The translations under genes were made by a program, and so were the position numbers. 64,000 bases of DNA from Planctomycetia bacterium (GTDB lineage: Bacteria > Planctomycetota > Phycisphaerae > Phycisphaerales > SM1A02): contig SYGP01000035.1 in the NCBI GenBank assembly GCA_005799495.1, positions 124,001-188,000 on the forward strand, in the 5' to 3' direction. Numbering within the stretch: position 1 is the stretch's first letter; every line of letters starts with the position of its first letter. Shown piece by piece: positions 43,643 through 54,250 of the stretch. The notes beneath the pieces are model-generated. The model was given only the letters and a program-made list of their open reading frames with translations, was not told the origin of the DNA and did not search any database.

Positions 43643-43681
43643 TGGTCGAGAATGGTAGGTCCGCGCGGTACGCTGCCACTC

Positions 43682-44941
43682 ATGCTCCCGTCGAACTGGT
43701 CGGTCGTTGCCCTTGCGGCGTTCATCGTTTGCTCGTCCCTTGCGCAGTCGCAGCCCGCGCAGCCGCCCACCCAGGGAAGCTCGCCTGCAGCACAGGGCGC
43801 AGGAACGGAGGACAAGGGTGCGCGTCCACCGAAGAGGCAGCGGGAAGCGGGCATGCATTACGGACTGCAGCAGGCGCCACCGAAGGCACAGGGTGCCGTG
43901 CGGCTCGCCTGCTACAACCTGCAGAACCTCTTCGATCACGTGGATGACCCCAAGCTCTCGGGCGAGTGGGAGGACCTGAAACTCGCGGTGAACGATGACC
44001 GCGCGAAGTCACTTGCGGCGGTCATACGGCGGCTCGATGCGGACATCCTCTGCCTCGAGGAGATCGAATCGAAGGAAGCACTGACATGGTTTCGGGACAC
44101 CTATCTCCAGGGGCTCGGCTACGACCACATCGAGAGCATCGATGCGGGCTATTACCGCGGCGTGGAGCAGTCTGTGCTGTCGCGGTTCCCCATTTCGTCG
44201 CCGACGGTCTTCGTCGGCACCGTGCTGGACACGCGGGGCGGCGGAAAGAAAATGGAAGGCAAGCCAGCGGGCGACAAGCCCGACTCGAAGGAGAATGCGA
44301 AGGAAGCTGGCGGTGCTCCCGATGATCCGACGAAGTTCCAGCGCAGCCCGCTCGCCTTCGATGTGCAGTTGCCCGGCGGCTACGCGCTGACGGCATTTGT
44401 CATCCACCACAAGGCGGGTGGCGAGAAGTTCAATGACCACCGCGAGGCGGAGGCTGCGAAGATCATCGAGTTCGTGAAGCAGAGGCTCGAGAAGGATCCC
44501 CAGGCGAACATCGTGGTGGTTGGCGATTTCAACGCCACGCCGCTGAGCGATGTGCGGCGCATGTACAAGGACGCGGGAATGCAGAACGGCTACGACTTTC
44601 GAAACGGGGATGATCAGGCAGCGGGGCGCAATCGCAGCACACCCGAAGCGCAGAAGCAGCAGTTGTACGACCGCTACACAACGCACGAATCTGGACGGTC
44701 GATCGACTACATCCTGCTTTCGAGCGGATTTGCGGATGAGATCGTTCCCGGCTCGTTCTTCGTGCTTTCGTCGCTGCATCCCGGCGACAGCTACGACTGG
44801 CGCAAGGACACGCCCCCGAGCGGTTACGCGAGCGATCACTATCCCGTGGCGCTCGACTTCATCCCGCGCGAGGGGGCGGCGAAGACGAACTCGAAGCGTG
44901 GTGCGCAGTCCGAGGCGCAGACTGGGCGCCGCTCGTCGTGA
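43682..44941 (+). CDS. Exported endonuclease/exonuclease/phosphatase-family protein
   Basis: 419 residues. A signal peptide ([20 protein letters not shown], cleavage after SLAQSQ) is followed by a Pro/Gln-rich linker. The DNase I-like fold shows [12 protein letters not shown] (metal Asn), [12 protein letters not shown] (catalytic Glu), [29 protein letters not shown] and the terminal [12 protein letters not shown] with the catalytic Asp-His. It could cleave nucleic acids or phosphoesters outside the cytoplasm. A start at ATG 43652 is also possible. The 3' end overlaps trpB by 83 bp. Confidence 0.88.
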   Translation: MLPSNWSVVALAAFIVCSSLAQSQPAQPPTQGSSPAAQGAGTEDKGARPPKRQREAGMHYGLQQAPPKAQGAVRLACYNLQNLFDHVDDPKLSGEWEDLKLAVNDDRAKSLAAVIRRLDADILCLEEIESKEALTWFRDTYLQGLGYDHIESIDAGYYRGVEQSVLSRFPISSPTVFVGTVLDTRGGGKKMEGKPAGDKPDSKENAKEAGGAPDDPTKFQRSPLAFDVQLPGGYALTAFVIHHKAGGEKFNDHREAEAAKIIEFVKQRLEKDPQANIVVVGDFNATPLSDVRRMYKDAGMQNGYDFRNGDDQAAGRNRSTPEAQKQQLYDRYTTHESGRSIDYILLSSGFADEIVPGSFFVLSSLHPGDSYDWRKDTPPSGYASDHYPVALDFIPREGAAKTNSKRGAQSEAQTGRRSS

Positions 44942-46139
44942 GCAGGCTGATCGCCTCCGTGACATCCTTGTCGCCGCGCCCGGACACATTGATCACCACG
45001 ACCTGATCCGCACGCATCGTGCGTGCGGCATGGACGGCAGCATGCACGGCGTGCGCGGTTTCGAGCGCGGGAATGATCCCCTCAAGCCGAGCGAGCAACT
45101 GAAACGCCTCGAGTGCCTCCGCATCGCTGACGGCGCAGTACGCCACGCGCCCCGCATCACGCCAGAAGGAGTGTTCGGGACCGACCCCTGGATAGTCGAG
45201 CCCTGCGCTGCAGGAGTGCACATCGGCGGTCTGTCCATCGGCAGTCTGCAGCACATACGAGTAGGAACCATGCAGAACGCCGGGCGTTCCAAGAGAGAGC
45301 GGCGCCGCATGTTGCCCCGCGCCGAGCCCGCGACCGCCCGCCTCCGCGCCGATGAGGCGGACCGAACCGTCCTGCACGAAGGGCGCAAAGATCCCCGCTG
45401 CATTCGATCCGCCGCCGACACATGCCACCACTGCGTCGGGGAGTTTCCCGAGTTGTTCAACACACTGTGCGCGGCACTCCTGACCGATGACGCTCTGGAA
45501 GTCCCGCACGATGGTCGGGAACGGATGCGGGCCGACCACGCTGCCGATGATGTAGTGCGTGTGGCCGACGGAACCCATCCAGTCCCGCATGGCCTCGTTC
45601 GTCGCATCCTTCAGTGTGCGCGAGCCTGACGAAACTTCGTGGACCGTCGCCCCGAGCAATCGCATGCGGAAGACATTGAGCGATTGCCGCCGGACATCCT
45701 CGCTACCCATGAAGACTTCGCAGGGCAATCCGAAGTGTGCGCAAGCGGTCGCTGTCGCCACGCCGTGTTGACCTGCTCCAGTCTCCGCGATGATCCGCTT
45801 CTTTCCCATCCGCAGGGCGAGCAGCGTCTGCCCCATCGTGTTGTTGATCTTGTGGGCGCCCGTGTGCGCGAGATCCTCGCGCTTGAGCACGATCCGCGCG
45901 CCGCCCGCATGCGCCGTGAGTCGTGGTGCATCGCACAGTGCCGTTGGTCGCCCGACGAAATGGCGAAGCAGTCCTCGGAGTTCCTCCTCGAAACCGGCAT
46001 CCCGACGCGCATCGATGTAGGCGGCCTCGAGTTCCTGCAGTGCAGCAATCAGTGTCTCGGGGACGAACTGCCCGCCATACGGACCGAATCGCGCTGGCAA
46101 AGCGGTCGCGGGGGAGGGATGCGTCGGGGTGGCTGTCAT
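44859..46139 (-). CDS. trpB: Tryptophan synthase beta chain
   Basis: Condenses indole with L-Ser using PLP. 426 residues from ATG 46139 ([10 protein letters not shown]). The PLP lysine lies in [11 protein letters not shown], the catalytic Glu in AETGAGQHG, and the phosphate loop is [22 protein letters not shown] marks the conserved start. Its ATG overlaps the pssA stop (ATGA). trpA is not adjacent, unlike the usual trpBA pair. The C-terminal ~25 residues are a Ser/Pro-rich tail beyond the family end, encoded in the overlap with the convergent nuclease gene. Confidence 0.97.
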   Translation of the reverse strand: MTATPTHPSPATALPARFGPYGGQFVPETLIAALQELEAAYIDARRDAGFEEELRGLLRHFVGRPTALCDAPRLTAHAGGARIVLKREDLAHTGAHKINNTMGQTLLALRMGKKRIIAETGAGQHGVATATACAHFGLPCEVFMGSEDVRRQSLNVFRMRLLGATVHEVSSGSRTLKDATNEAMRDWMGSVGHTHYIIGSVVGPHPFPTIVRDFQSVIGQECRAQCVEQLGKLPDAVVACVGGGSNAAGIFAPFVQDGSVRLIGAEAGGRGLGAGQHAAPLSLGTPGVLHGSYSYVLQTADGQTADVHSCSAGLDYPGVGPEHSFWRDAGRVAYCAVSDAEALEAFQLLARLEGIIPALETAHAVHAAVHAARTMRADQVVVINVSGRGDKDVTEAISLLTTSGAQSAPRTAHHASSSSSPPPRAG

Positions 46140-47038
46140 GCCGCTTCCGAGCTGATAGGACGAGGTGAGCGAATCCGCAGCAGGACCGTCAGTGGACCCG
46201 ACAGCGCGTAACCGCAGAATGCGATGGCAAGCGCGACTTGGAACCACCATATGGCAAATGCGATCGGCAGCATGAGCCATGCGACGAAGGCGAAGGAGTG
46301 TCTGCCACGCAGATAACGGTTCACGAAGTGTCCATACGGAACGCGGGAGATCATCGCGAACGAGGCAAGCACGGTCGCGAGGGGCAGGAGCAGTGCGGAT
46401 GTCCTCTCGAATCCGTCGGGGGGGACTTCATGAAACCGGATCACCGTGAGATGCTGGTGCAGCAGCGTGAGACTGGCGATGGCACCCGCCGAACCCGGGG
46501 AAGGCAATCCACGGAACACGCGGTGGTCCGCTTCATCGGTGGAATCCACCTCCGCGTTGAAACGCGCGAGGCGAAGGGCTGTGCAGCAGATGTAGAACGC
46601 CGTGACACCCCAGATGATCTTCCCGTACACCCCTTCTGCATCGGGGCCGAGGATTCCCGTGTAGTGATCGGGACCGCCGTAGTAGTAGCTCACGAGCCGC
46701 AACACCATGAACGCCGGCGCGACGCCGAAGGTCACCATATCGGCCATCGAGTCGAGTTGCGCGCCGAACTCACTTGCCGAATTGGTGATTCGCGCGGCGA
46801 AGCCGTCAAAGGCATCGAACAGCATGCCGAAGAAGACAAGGCTGCCCGCGATGGTGAGCGTGCTCCAACCAAAGATGTTGCTCGGACCGATCGGCTTGCT
46901 CGCGTAGTGAATCGCCGCGAATCCGCAGATCAGGTTGCCGAGCGTCAGGAGCGTCGGAAAGACAGCCACCGTCAGCAGGCGCTTTCGGTGACGGTGTGTC
47001 CGCACCTGATCGGGCAGAATGGGAGGCGAGGCAGTCAT
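46136..47038 (-). CDS. pssA: CDP-diacylglycerol-serine O-phosphatidyltransferase
   Basis: Makes phosphatidylserine, precursor of phosphatidylethanolamine, in the inner membrane. 300 residues and about seven transmembrane helices. The CDP-alcohol phosphotransferase signature D-x2-DG-x2-AR-x8-G-x3-D-x3-D is intact as [18 protein letters not shown] followed by [11 protein letters not shown] 47038 ([10 protein letters not shown]) is chosen over 47083, which lies inside the upstream gene. Coupled to trpB by an ATGA overlap; a psd gene is not seen in the window. Confidence 0.95.
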   Translation of the reverse strand: MTASPPILPDQVRTHRHRKRLLTVAVFPTLLTLGNLICGFAAIHYASKPIGPSNIFGWSTLTIAGSLVFFGMLFDAFDGFAARITNSASEFGAQLDSMADMVTFGVAPAFMVLRLVSYYYGGPDHYTGILGPDAEGVYGKIIWGVTAFYICCTALRLARFNAEVDSTDEADHRVFRGLPSPGSAGAIASLTLLHQHLTVIRFHEVPPDGFERTSALLLPLATVLASFAMISRVPYGHFVNRYLRGRHSFAFVAWLMLPIAFAIWWFQVALAIAFCGYALSGPLTVLLRIRSPRPISSEAA

Positions 47039-47063
47039 GGAGGTGCGCGCAGTGCCTTGGATT

Positions 47064-48023
47064 CTACGGCGCGACCTCCGCAAAGTGACGATCGGCGATC
47101 AGCGGCGCGATCACCACGATGGGGCGAAGTCGCAGCAAATCCCCGGGACCGCCTTGCCGCCCGAGCAACAGTTCGCCCAGCGTGGCAGGCGGGAGGACCG
47201 GCGGACCCGCCGAGGGGCCCTTGCCGATGCGATGCGCACGCGGCGGCGCGCTGGTCACGAGCAGTGCCGTCCCGCGTTCGAGCGCAAGGGAGAACCCCGC
47301 GCCGGCAAAGTTCTCTCGCGCCGACGCACGCGCGCCAGGCACGGCACCGCCCGCGAGGAACGCCGGCTGCAACTCCACATCCGTCACCGCACCATGCTCG
47401 AGTGGCACGGTCCAGCCGCGCACGAGCAGCTGCAGCGTGCCGTTCGAGAGGCGACGCGTGCTTCCATCGATGAGCGCCGCACGCTGCCCGCGCACCGGCA
47501 GCGCGTTCACGGGCGTCCACGCATGCGCCTGACCGAGCCACAGGCGAATGCTCGATGCGGTTCCACCGAGAGCGTCCAGGGACTTTCCGAGGTCCTTCAC
47601 CGAAACGGCAGCCACTCGGATGCCGTTGCCGAGCAGTCGATCCTGCGCGCCGTCGGTCAGCATGGTCGGCTTGTGGGCCTCGAAGAATGTGTGGATCGCA
47701 TCCGCTTCGTCGGGGACTTGCCAGCGGAGAACGACCACGCCGTCGGTCGATCCATCCTCCGACGGAATCCACACATCGCGAGTCGGGATCGATGCGGCGA
47801 TCTCGGCCCATTCCCTGCTGATGTCGCCTGCATCGGTCTGCTCATCCGCAGCACGCTCCGGGCGAGCTCCATCGGCAGTTTCACCTCCGCTGCTCGCTGT
47901 GGCCGCGGGCTGCGTGGTCGGCAGCGCACTGCATGAGAGGAATGCAAGGGAGGAGGCGGCGAATGCCAACCGCGGCAGGCATGTGATCATCCGGCGGATG
48001 GCGGAGGTTCCGGTGGCGTTCAT
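47064..48023 (-). CDS. Secreted protein of unknown function, possible lipoprotein
   Basis: 319 residues. The N-terminus (RLAFAASSLAFLSCSALP) looks like a signal peptide with a Cys at about 31, but the residue at -3 is Phe, so lipobox assignment is weak. A low-complexity Ala/Thr/Gly stretch follows. From about 75 on there is a mixed alpha/beta region with DVWIPSEDG and LLVRGWTVPLEHGAV; no family is recognised. Its ATG overlaps the LOG gene stop (4 bp) and pssA follows after 25 bp. Confidence 0.75.
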   Translation of the reverse strand: MNATGTSAIRRMITCLPRLAFAASSLAFLSCSALPTTQPAATASSGGETADGARPERAADEQTDAGDISREWAEIAASIPTRDVWIPSEDGSTDGVVVLRWQVPDEADAIHTFFEAHKPTMLTDGAQDRLLGNGIRVAAVSVKDLGKSLDALGGTASSIRLWLGQAHAWTPVNALPVRGQRAALIDGSTRRLSNGTLQLLVRGWTVPLEHGAVTDVELQPAFLAGGAVPGARASARENFAGAGFSLALERGTALLVTSAPPRAHRIGKGPSAGPPVLPPATLGELLLGRQGGPGDLLRLRPIVVIAPLIADRHFAEVAP

Positions 48024-49084
48024 GAGGCAGCGTGCGGGAGAGAGTTGATGCGGTCAATCAGTCGCCGAATCAACCCGAACAGCCTTCGATTGTGGTGGAA
48101 CCATATGCGCGGCGTTCCTTCGGGTGCATCGTCGCCCTCCAACGAATCGCCTTGCTGCATCGTGCCGGAATCCAGCAGGGGCGCAAACTCCCGTGCAAGT
48201 TCCTGGAGTTGGGCGGGGGAGAGCGGCGCATCGATTCGCAGCACGAGCAGGTCATCGACGTATCGGCTCGATCGGTAGCGGCGGTAGAAGGTGGTGATGA
48301 TCTCCACCGCCTCGGCCGCGGATGATGCGCGCGTGAAGAGATCCGTGTCCTCGGGGCTGATCCAGTGCGTGCGTTCCATGCATTCGTTCACGAAGGAACG
48401 CCAGCGTTCCCAATAGTGTCCGGATTCGCCCTCCACGAGGACGATGGGAACCACCAGACTGCGCCCGCACTGCACCAGCGTCAGCGCCTCGAAGAGTTCG
48501 TCCTGCGTGCCATAGCCGCCTGGAAACGCTGCGACCGCATCCGCGCTCCCCATGAACGCGAGTTTGCGGGTGAAGTAGTAGCGGAACTTCAGCAGTTTCG
48601 GGTCGCCTGCGATGACGGGATTCGGGCGATCCTCGAACGGGAGTCGAATGGAGAGCCCAAACGACTGGTCGGGTGTCGGACCCTCGTTGCCCGCCTGCAT
48701 GATGCCGGGGCCGGCGCCCGTGATGGCCATCCAACCTCGTGCGGCGAGGGCGCGCGAAAAGTCGAGTGCTGCGATGTAGTCGGGGTGGTCGCGAGGCGTG
48801 CGTGCGCTGCCGAAGATCGCCACCTTGCGCAGCGAACGAAAGCGTTCAAACATCGTGAACGCAGCTCGCATCTCGCGAAGCGACTGGCGGATCAAACGCA
48901 GTTCGCCCATCGTCAGGCGGTCGTTCGCGAGGTGGAGCGCCGTTGCAACCATCTCGGAGATCAGATGTGCGCGCGATGGCTGCTCATCGTCGCTCGGACG
49001 GTCGGCGAGCGCGAGCGCGACCATCTCGTCGATCGCTCGGCGCAGGTGTGGCGCGAGGCGCTGGTGTTCGCCCTTCGGCTTCAT
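48020..49084 (-). CDS. LOG-family protein (TIGR00730 type), possible nucleotide phosphoribohydrolase
   Basis: 354 residues. A helical N-terminal extension of about 85 residues precedes a Rossmann-like LOG domain: VAIFGSARTP, ITGAGPGIMQAGNEG and the signature PGGYGTQDELFEAL (about 190-203). Relatives hydrolyse N6-substituted or plain nucleotide monophosphates to base and ribose phosphate. A C-terminal extension of ~80 residues is unusual for the small LOG proteins and matches the longer subfamily. It is coupled by four-base overlaps to both the AsmA-like gene upstream and the secreted protein downstream. Confidence 0.88.
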   Translation of the reverse strand: MKPKGEHQRLAPHLRRAIDEMVALALADRPSDDEQPSRAHLISEMVATALHLANDRLTMGELRLIRQSLREMRAAFTMFERFRSLRKVAIFGSARTPRDHPDYIAALDFSRALAARGWMAITGAGPGIMQAGNEGPTPDQSFGLSIRLPFEDRPNPVIAGDPKLLKFRYYFTRKLAFMGSADAVAAFPGGYGTQDELFEALTLVQCGRSLVVPIVLVEGESGHYWERWRSFVNECMERTHWISPEDTDLFTRASSAAEAVEIITTFYRRYRSSRYVDDLLVLRIDAPLSPAQLQELAREFAPLLDSGTMQQGDSLEGDDAPEGTPRIWFHHNRRLFGLIRRLIDRINSLPHAAS

Positions 49085-52000
49085 GGATCCCTCCGCGCGA
49101 TCGGCGAGGTGGGTGCGGCACTCGCGGGAAGTTCTGGCGCGGGAAGCAGCAGCGGCAGCGGGACGAGGGATCCCTCTGGCTTGTCCAGCGTGCCGCGGAC
49201 ATCGATCTGGAAGATCTGGTTGGAGACGCCGCCGAGCAGATCGCTGACGAGCGGAATCGTGCCCTTGTTTGCAAGCCGCAGTGCAATGGCACGCGTTTCG
49301 GTATCGAGGCTGCCCGAGCCCTCGAGGATCATGCTTCGCGAGGCGAGATCGAAGCGTTCGAAGTGGATGGTGGGACCATCGATGGTGAACTCAAAGTCGC
49401 CGCGTTCAATGACAGGGTCCAGATTGATGCTGGCTTGGCCGAGTTGCAGGAGCGCAATGGCGATCGGCAACCGCGTCAGCTCCGTCCGCTCGATGACGGC
49501 GCCGCCTCGTCCGCGCCGACCTGTGAGGCCGCGTTGGTCGCCCTCGACCGTGATGCGCGCATCGACTCGTCCCGGATCCGATCCTGCGGCGTTGGAATCC
49601 ACGGATGCCGTGGACTGCACCCCGGCAAGCAACTCCACCGGAACACCCGACACTGCACAGTCCGCGACGATGGAGTAAGGAGGGGCAAGTCCAAAACGCG
49701 CCGACGCAGAGAGGTTGCCGCTTCCGAGTCGCCCTTGGCAGTCGAGCAGCTCCAGCACATCACTGCCCTGCGCGACGCGCATTCGCATCGACACATCGTG
49801 GATGGGGCGGTCGGCGATCTGCATCGATGTATCGCTGACGATTGCCTCGAAGAGTGGACGCAGGTTGCGTCCAGTTCGGCTGCACAGGAATGCGGACGCA
49901 TCCGCCTCCGCGATGCCGGGGCCGATCTGGAGCGAGGCGTTCCAGACACGCAGGTCGACGCCGACATCCGTGACCAACTCGCCAGCCTCGCGAAGAAGCG
50001 AGATCGATGCATCCGCTCGCAGCAGGTCGCGCACGCCGAATCCGTTTCGATCCAGCACCTTCGCGAGACTCTCGGGGATCACCCCATACAAGCCTTGCAC
50101 GGGAGCCTGCGAAGTCACCCGCGCCGAGAACTCGCCCTGCATGACCTGTCCCGATGCATCGCCGTCGATCCACCCGCCGCCTTCCAACGATCCGCCGATG
50201 ATTGCAGCGGAAAATGGATGCAGCAGCAGATCGCCGTTGCTCGCCGTGATTCGCAGAGGCTGCGACAATTGCAGAGCCGTTTCAAAGGCGCCATGACCCA
50301 CGCTGAGATCGGAAAGTCGGACGTCGAGGTCGAAGTCACTGAAGGAGACATCTTGGTTGCTCGAGACGCTGATGAACGCGTCGTAGCGGCCCTTCGGCGC
50401 AAGGTTTTCCTGGACAGCCCCGAATCCGCCGGCATCAACCCTGTCGGCGATCTCGAGCAGCAGTGGTCCTTGCAACAGCCCATCCTGCACGTGCGCCTCC
50501 ATGTCAATCGATGACAGATCAGTCCCCACGCTGCCGTCGATGCAGATGCGGGTGGCGTAACCATCCCGCGGTCCCACGGTCATGTTGACTCCATCGCAGG
50601 TGAGATGCGTTCCCTCGACCGTGATCGTCCCGGAATGAAAGACCGTGAAGACCTCTCCCTGCGGCAACTGCAAGAGCAGATCGTGCGGCGCGATCGTGAC
50701 GGAACTGCGCAGTTCGCCTTCCCATTCGCCCTGGAGCCGCAGGTCGGCATCAAAAACGCCTTGTGGTGCGTAGCGATTCCACAGTGCATCGGCTTCCGAC
50801 TGTTCACGGAATGGCAGCAGATTGACCGCGTACTCGGCAAGTTGGATGTCGCGCAGATGGACCTCCACCGATGTGTGCGCGCCCCCGATGCCGACGATGC
50901 CCGCTGCGCTGATGCTCCCGTTCTGGCGGGATCCAGTGAAGTCCTTGATCTCGATCGCATCATCCGTGACGTGGAATGACCCTGCACAATCCTCGAGGCC
51001 GAATCCAACGGGCCAGGCGATTTCGTCACTGGAAAGGATTTCGCCGGCGGGAATGATCGGATAAATGCTGCCGTGCGTGAGCTCGATCCCGCAGTCGAGT
51101 TTCAACTGTCCGTTCGCGTCGCTGCGCAATCCCCCCATGAGTTTCAGGCGACCGGCTGGATTGATCTGCTGCAGGATCGATCCGCCGCGCGCGAGCGCAA
51201 GTCCTGGCCAGCCGACGATGCATTCATCAGGCTCCGGCGGGATCGCCGTGAACATCCTCGCGTTGATCCGTTCATCCGGCAGCTCGAACCTGATCTCAGG
51301 CTCGAAGCGAAGCGTTCCATCCGCTGCAGTGCTGAATCGGACTCCACCGCTGAAACTGCCGATCCCACCTGCGAAGGTGGAGAAGGGCACCTTGTCGCCA
51401 AAGTCGATGCTCGAGTCGGTCAACCGGATCGTGCCGTCGCGCGCACGCACGGGGTAGGGAAACTCCTCGGGAAGCAGATCCGCCTCGATGAGGCCGATCT
51501 CGCCGCGGACGGCAGGGGGCTCGTTCGACTGCTGCGGCTGCTTCACCGAGAGGTCCAAGCGGATGAGACCTCCGGGCATGAATGGCCCCTCTTGGATGAT
51601 GCGAGTGAGTTCGCCCGCACGAGTGGAGAGAGCTGCGATCTGGACCGGATCGGAGTTTGTCGACTGCGAGAGCGCGGCGAGTGCGCGCTCCACCTGCGTC
51701 CGTTCATCCCGGCAGGCATCCACTTGGGTCGGGTCGCGCAGCAGTCCTGCGCGCTGCATCGTGAGGAAACCTCCGTACCAGAAGATGCTCTCAAAGAGCC
51801 TGCGCTCGCTGTCGGGGAAACTGCGGATCAGAGCGCCGTCGATCGGCGCGCGATCGGATGTGATCCTCAGGTCCACGCCTGGATCGCTGCCCATGCCGCG
51901 GATATCGCCGCCGATGCGGATGACTGCACCGCCGGATCCGATGCCCTCGAGTGACTCGATGTGCGCATCTCGTCCGCGGATCCGGATCGTCGACTTCACT

Positions 52001-53430
52001 TGCGTGAGCGGATAGGGGAAGTCCTCGAAGGCACCGCGTCCATCCAGGATGGTCAGCAACGCCTGGTGCTCGGTGTGCGCCGCTGCGAGCGAACCATCCG
52101 GCGCAGCGGTCGGTGCACCTCGGTGCGCAGACCACTCCGCGGTTGCGCGAAGCTCGCGGACCATGAAGGACTTGAGGAACTCTGCAACGGCGCGCGGTGC
52201 CTCGAGTGCGCTGGTGTCGCGCTGCGTGCCCAGTTCGAGCGCGGGAATGCGCACCTGGACCGAAAATGGAGCGAGTGCGCGCACGCTGTCCAGCCATTCC
52301 GCGCGCCGGTCCCAGTCGAAGTCCTGCAAGGGCACGGCCGAGAAATCCACCTCCATGGACGCAAAGAATGGAAGTCGCGCCACCTTCCCATCCCTCGAAT
52401 CGCTCAGCACATCGAAGTCGAGATCTTGCAGCGCAATGCGCCCACCCTCGATCTGCAGTGTCCCGCTGCGCACGAAGACCTCAGGCTTCCCCTGCGCACC
52501 GAAGATCTTCAAGCCTTCGTACCGCACCCACGAGCCGAACAGATTGACCGGCAGTTTCGCGGACAGATCGCGAACCTCCAGCGTCCCGCGCAGCGGGTCG
52601 GTCGCGCTCGACGAGAGTGTCGCTCGCACCACTTGACCCGCCGCCTCGGATGCAAGCACGACGGATCCAACTTGCCGCGGCATCATGAACGCGAGGCGCT
52701 CGGTGATCGTGACGCCGGTTGCGCTCAGGTCGAACGCGAGCGACGATTGCTCCCACCAACCGCTGATCCGCATCTCGCCTCCCCGTTCCTGCAACTCCAA
52801 GCGGGAGCGCGAAGCATCCGCCAAGTCGGGAGCGAGGCTTGCCGACGCAGTGAACTCGAAGGGATTCCGCAGCACGCTGCCGCGGAGCCGACCCGCCGTC
52901 ACTCGAATCTCATCGATGGACCCGCGGTCCATCCGAAGTGCGCCACCATCGCCAGGGCTCGCGAGCGACCGACGCAGGGACTGGAAGTTGTAGCCACCCT
53001 CGGCGGTGGTGCGTTCCACGACTTGGATGTCGAGCGTTCCAATGTGCAGGGAGTGAATCTGCAGCGGTCCCCAGAGCAGGGTCCACGGAGCGAGCTCCAC
53101 TTCCATGTCCTGCACGGTGATGAGGTCCCGCCCGATTCCCTCCCAACCCGGCACGCGAACGACGAGTCCTTCGAGTCGCGCCTTCCCCCAACCCTGCCAG
53201 GCAAAGCGGTCGAGCGTGGCGTCACCGCCGACGGTTCGCCCCACCTGTGCCGCCACCAGCGACCCGACCCACGATGGCGTCAGCACGAGGATCACTGCGA
53301 GAATCAGCAGCGCTGCGGCACCAGCGATTCCCACCCACACGAGGCGCCGCGCTCCGCGGTACATCGCCCGCCACGCCTCGCGGAACGAGGGGCGGTCAGC
53401 GCCTTGAGATGAGGCTGTGGGTGGCTGCAT
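49081..53430 (-). CDS. AsmA/TamB-like inner-membrane-anchored giant protein
   Basis: 1449 residues. A cytoplasmic N-terminus and single transmembrane helix (about 32-54, LVWVGIAGAAALLILAVILV) are followed by a very long periplasmic beta-rich chain. Repeated blocks such as LEGLVVRVPGW, GTLEVRDLSAKLPV and FRASARFGLA-like strands fit the beta-groove of AsmA-like proteins. The C-terminal block (LASRSMILEGSGSLDTETRA, then ALRLANKGTIPLVSDL) matches AsmA family ends. Such proteins are thought to move phospholipids to the outer membrane; pssA in the same operon is consistent. ATG 53430 (MQPPTASSQG) chosen; the frame is open further upstream into the divergent SDR gene. Confidence 0.82.
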   Translation of the reverse strand: MQPPTASSQGADRPSFREAWRAMYRGARRLVWVGIAGAAALLILAVILVLTPSWVGSLVAAQVGRTVGGDATLDRFAWQGWGKARLEGLVVRVPGWEGIGRDLITVQDMEVELAPWTLLWGPLQIHSLHIGTLDIQVVERTTAEGGYNFQSLRRSLASPGDGGALRMDRGSIDEIRVTAGRLRGSVLRNPFEFTASASLAPDLADASRSRLELQERGGEMRISGWWEQSSLAFDLSATGVTITERLAFMMPRQVGSVVLASEAAGQVVRATLSSSATDPLRGTLEVRDLSAKLPVNLFGSWVRYEGLKIFGAQGKPEVFVRSGTLQIEGGRIALQDLDFDVLSDSRDGKVARLPFFASMEVDFSAVPLQDFDWDRRAEWLDSVRALAPFSVQVRIPALELGTQRDTSALEAPRAVAEFLKSFMVRELRATAEWSAHRGAPTAAPDGSLAAAHTEHQALLTILDGRGAFEDFPYPLTQVKSTIRIRGRDAHIESLEGIGSGGAVIRIGGDIRGMGSDPGVDLRITSDRAPIDGALIRSFPDSERRLFESIFWYGGFLTMQRAGLLRDPTQVDACRDERTQVERALAALSQSTNSDPVQIAALSTRAGELTRIIQEGPFMPGGLIRLDLSVKQPQQSNEPPAVRGEIGLIEADLLPEEFPYPVRARDGTIRLTDSSIDFGDKVPFSTFAGGIGSFSGGVRFSTAADGTLRFEPEIRFELPDERINARMFTAIPPEPDECIVGWPGLALARGGSILQQINPAGRLKLMGGLRSDANGQLKLDCGIELTHGSIYPIIPAGEILSSDEIAWPVGFGLEDCAGSFHVTDDAIEIKDFTGSRQNGSISAAGIVGIGGAHTSVEVHLRDIQLAEYAVNLLPFREQSEADALWNRYAPQGVFDADLRLQGEWEGELRSSVTIAPHDLLLQLPQGEVFTVFHSGTITVEGTHLTCDGVNMTVGPRDGYATRICIDGSVGTDLSSIDMEAHVQDGLLQGPLLLEIADRVDAGGFGAVQENLAPKGRYDAFISVSSNQDVSFSDFDLDVRLSDLSVGHGAFETALQLSQPLRITASNGDLLLHPFSAAIIGGSLEGGGWIDGDASGQVMQGEFSARVTSQAPVQGLYGVIPESLAKVLDRNGFGVRDLLRADASISLLREAGELVTDVGVDLRVWNASLQIGPGIAEADASAFLCSRTGRNLRPLFEAIVSDTSMQIADRPIHDVSMRMRVAQGSDVLELLDCQGRLGSGNLSASARFGLAPPYSIVADCAVSGVPVELLAGVQSTASVDSNAAGSDPGRVDARITVEGDQRGLTGRRGRGGAVIERTELTRLPIAIALLQLGQASINLDPVIERGDFEFTIDGPTIHFERFDLASRSMILEGSGSLDTETRAIALRLANKGTIPLVSDLLGGVSNQIFQIDVRGTLDKPEGSLVPLPLLLPAPELPASAAPTSPIARRDP

Positions 53431-53491
53431 GCAGCGTCGCCGATGGTAGTAGGCTCCTCGATGCGATCGGACACGCCGATCGCTGCGGAAC

Positions 53492-54250
53492 ATGCCAGAA
53501 AGACCACGAGCCATCATCACGGGCAGTGCGGCGCGCGTGGGGCGCGCGACCGCCGTCGAGTTCGCGCGCCGCGGGCTCGACATCACGCTTGCCGTCCGGG
53601 CGGACAACGCCGCCGCACGCGAGAGCGCGCGACTGTGCCACGCGGCTGCGCGCGAGGCAGGGCGACCGGAGCCCGAGGTCGCGATCGAGTGTGCGGAACT
53701 CGATGATCTTGGCGCCGTGCAAGCAATGGGTGCCCGCCTCGCTGCACGGAGTGCCGATGTGATCGTGCACTGCGCGAGTCGGTACGACCCGCAGGCGTTC
53801 GGCTCGATCACTGCCGATCATGCGCTCTCGCATCTGAGGGTGAACGCCCTCGCGCCGCTGTTGCTGACACAGGCGCTCGCGCCGAAACTGTCCCAGTCCT
53901 CGCTCCCGTCGGGCGGCGCGGTCGTGTGCTTCAGCGACATGCATGCGGCGGGGCGCCTCTACAAGAATCACGCCTCGTACTTTGCGTCGAAGGGCGCTCT
54001 CGATGCGCTCATCGGGGCACTCGCCATCGAACTCGCGCCGCGCGTCCGGGTGAACGGCATCGCGCCTGGCGTCGTGGCATGGCCCGTGAACGCCGATCCT
54101 GCGATGACGGCGCGGTACATCGAGCGCACGCCACTCGGTCGGGCAGGAACGCCCGAGGAGGCAGCGCGCTGCGCCGCATGGCTCGCGCTCGAAGCGACCT
54201 ATCTCTGCGGCGAGATCATCCGCCTCGACGGGGGTCGGTGGCTGAAGTAG
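53492..54250 (+). CDS. Short-chain dehydrogenase/reductase, FolM/pteridine-reductase-like
   Basis: 252 residues. The NAD(P) motif is ITGSAARVGRATAVEFA (about 9-25), the catalytic YxxxK pair is Y163/K167 (SYFASKGAL), and VRVNGIAPGVV follows. At the position of the usual SDR catalytic Ser there is SDMH (S148-D149), resembling the Asp used by FolM and PTR1 pteridine reductases, with one extra residue before the Tyr. The start ATG 53492 follows a 61-bp gap from the AsmA-like gene. Its 3' end overlaps the convergent TPR gene by 35 bp. Confidence 0.85.
   Translation: MPERPRAIITGSAARVGRATAVEFARRGLDITLAVRADNAAARESARLCHAAAREAGRPEPEVAIECAELDDLGAVQAMGARLAARSADVIVHCASRYDPQAFGSITADHALSHLRVNALAPLLLTQALAPKLSQSSLPSGGAVVCFSDMHAAGRLYKNHASYFASKGALDALIGALAIELAPRVRVNGIAPGVVAWPVNADPAMTARYIERTPLGRAGTPEEAARCAAWLALEATYLCGEIIRLDGGRWLK

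Noticed and set aside
42440-43681. Long plus-strand extension upstream of the nuclease gene
   Set aside because: Lies antisense to the ABC exporter; the nuclease signal peptide starts at 43682.
43643-43939. N-terminal extension of the ABC exporter to ATG 43939
   Set aside because: Would overlap the start of the divergent nuclease gene and is Arg-rich without similarity; GTG 43642 preferred.
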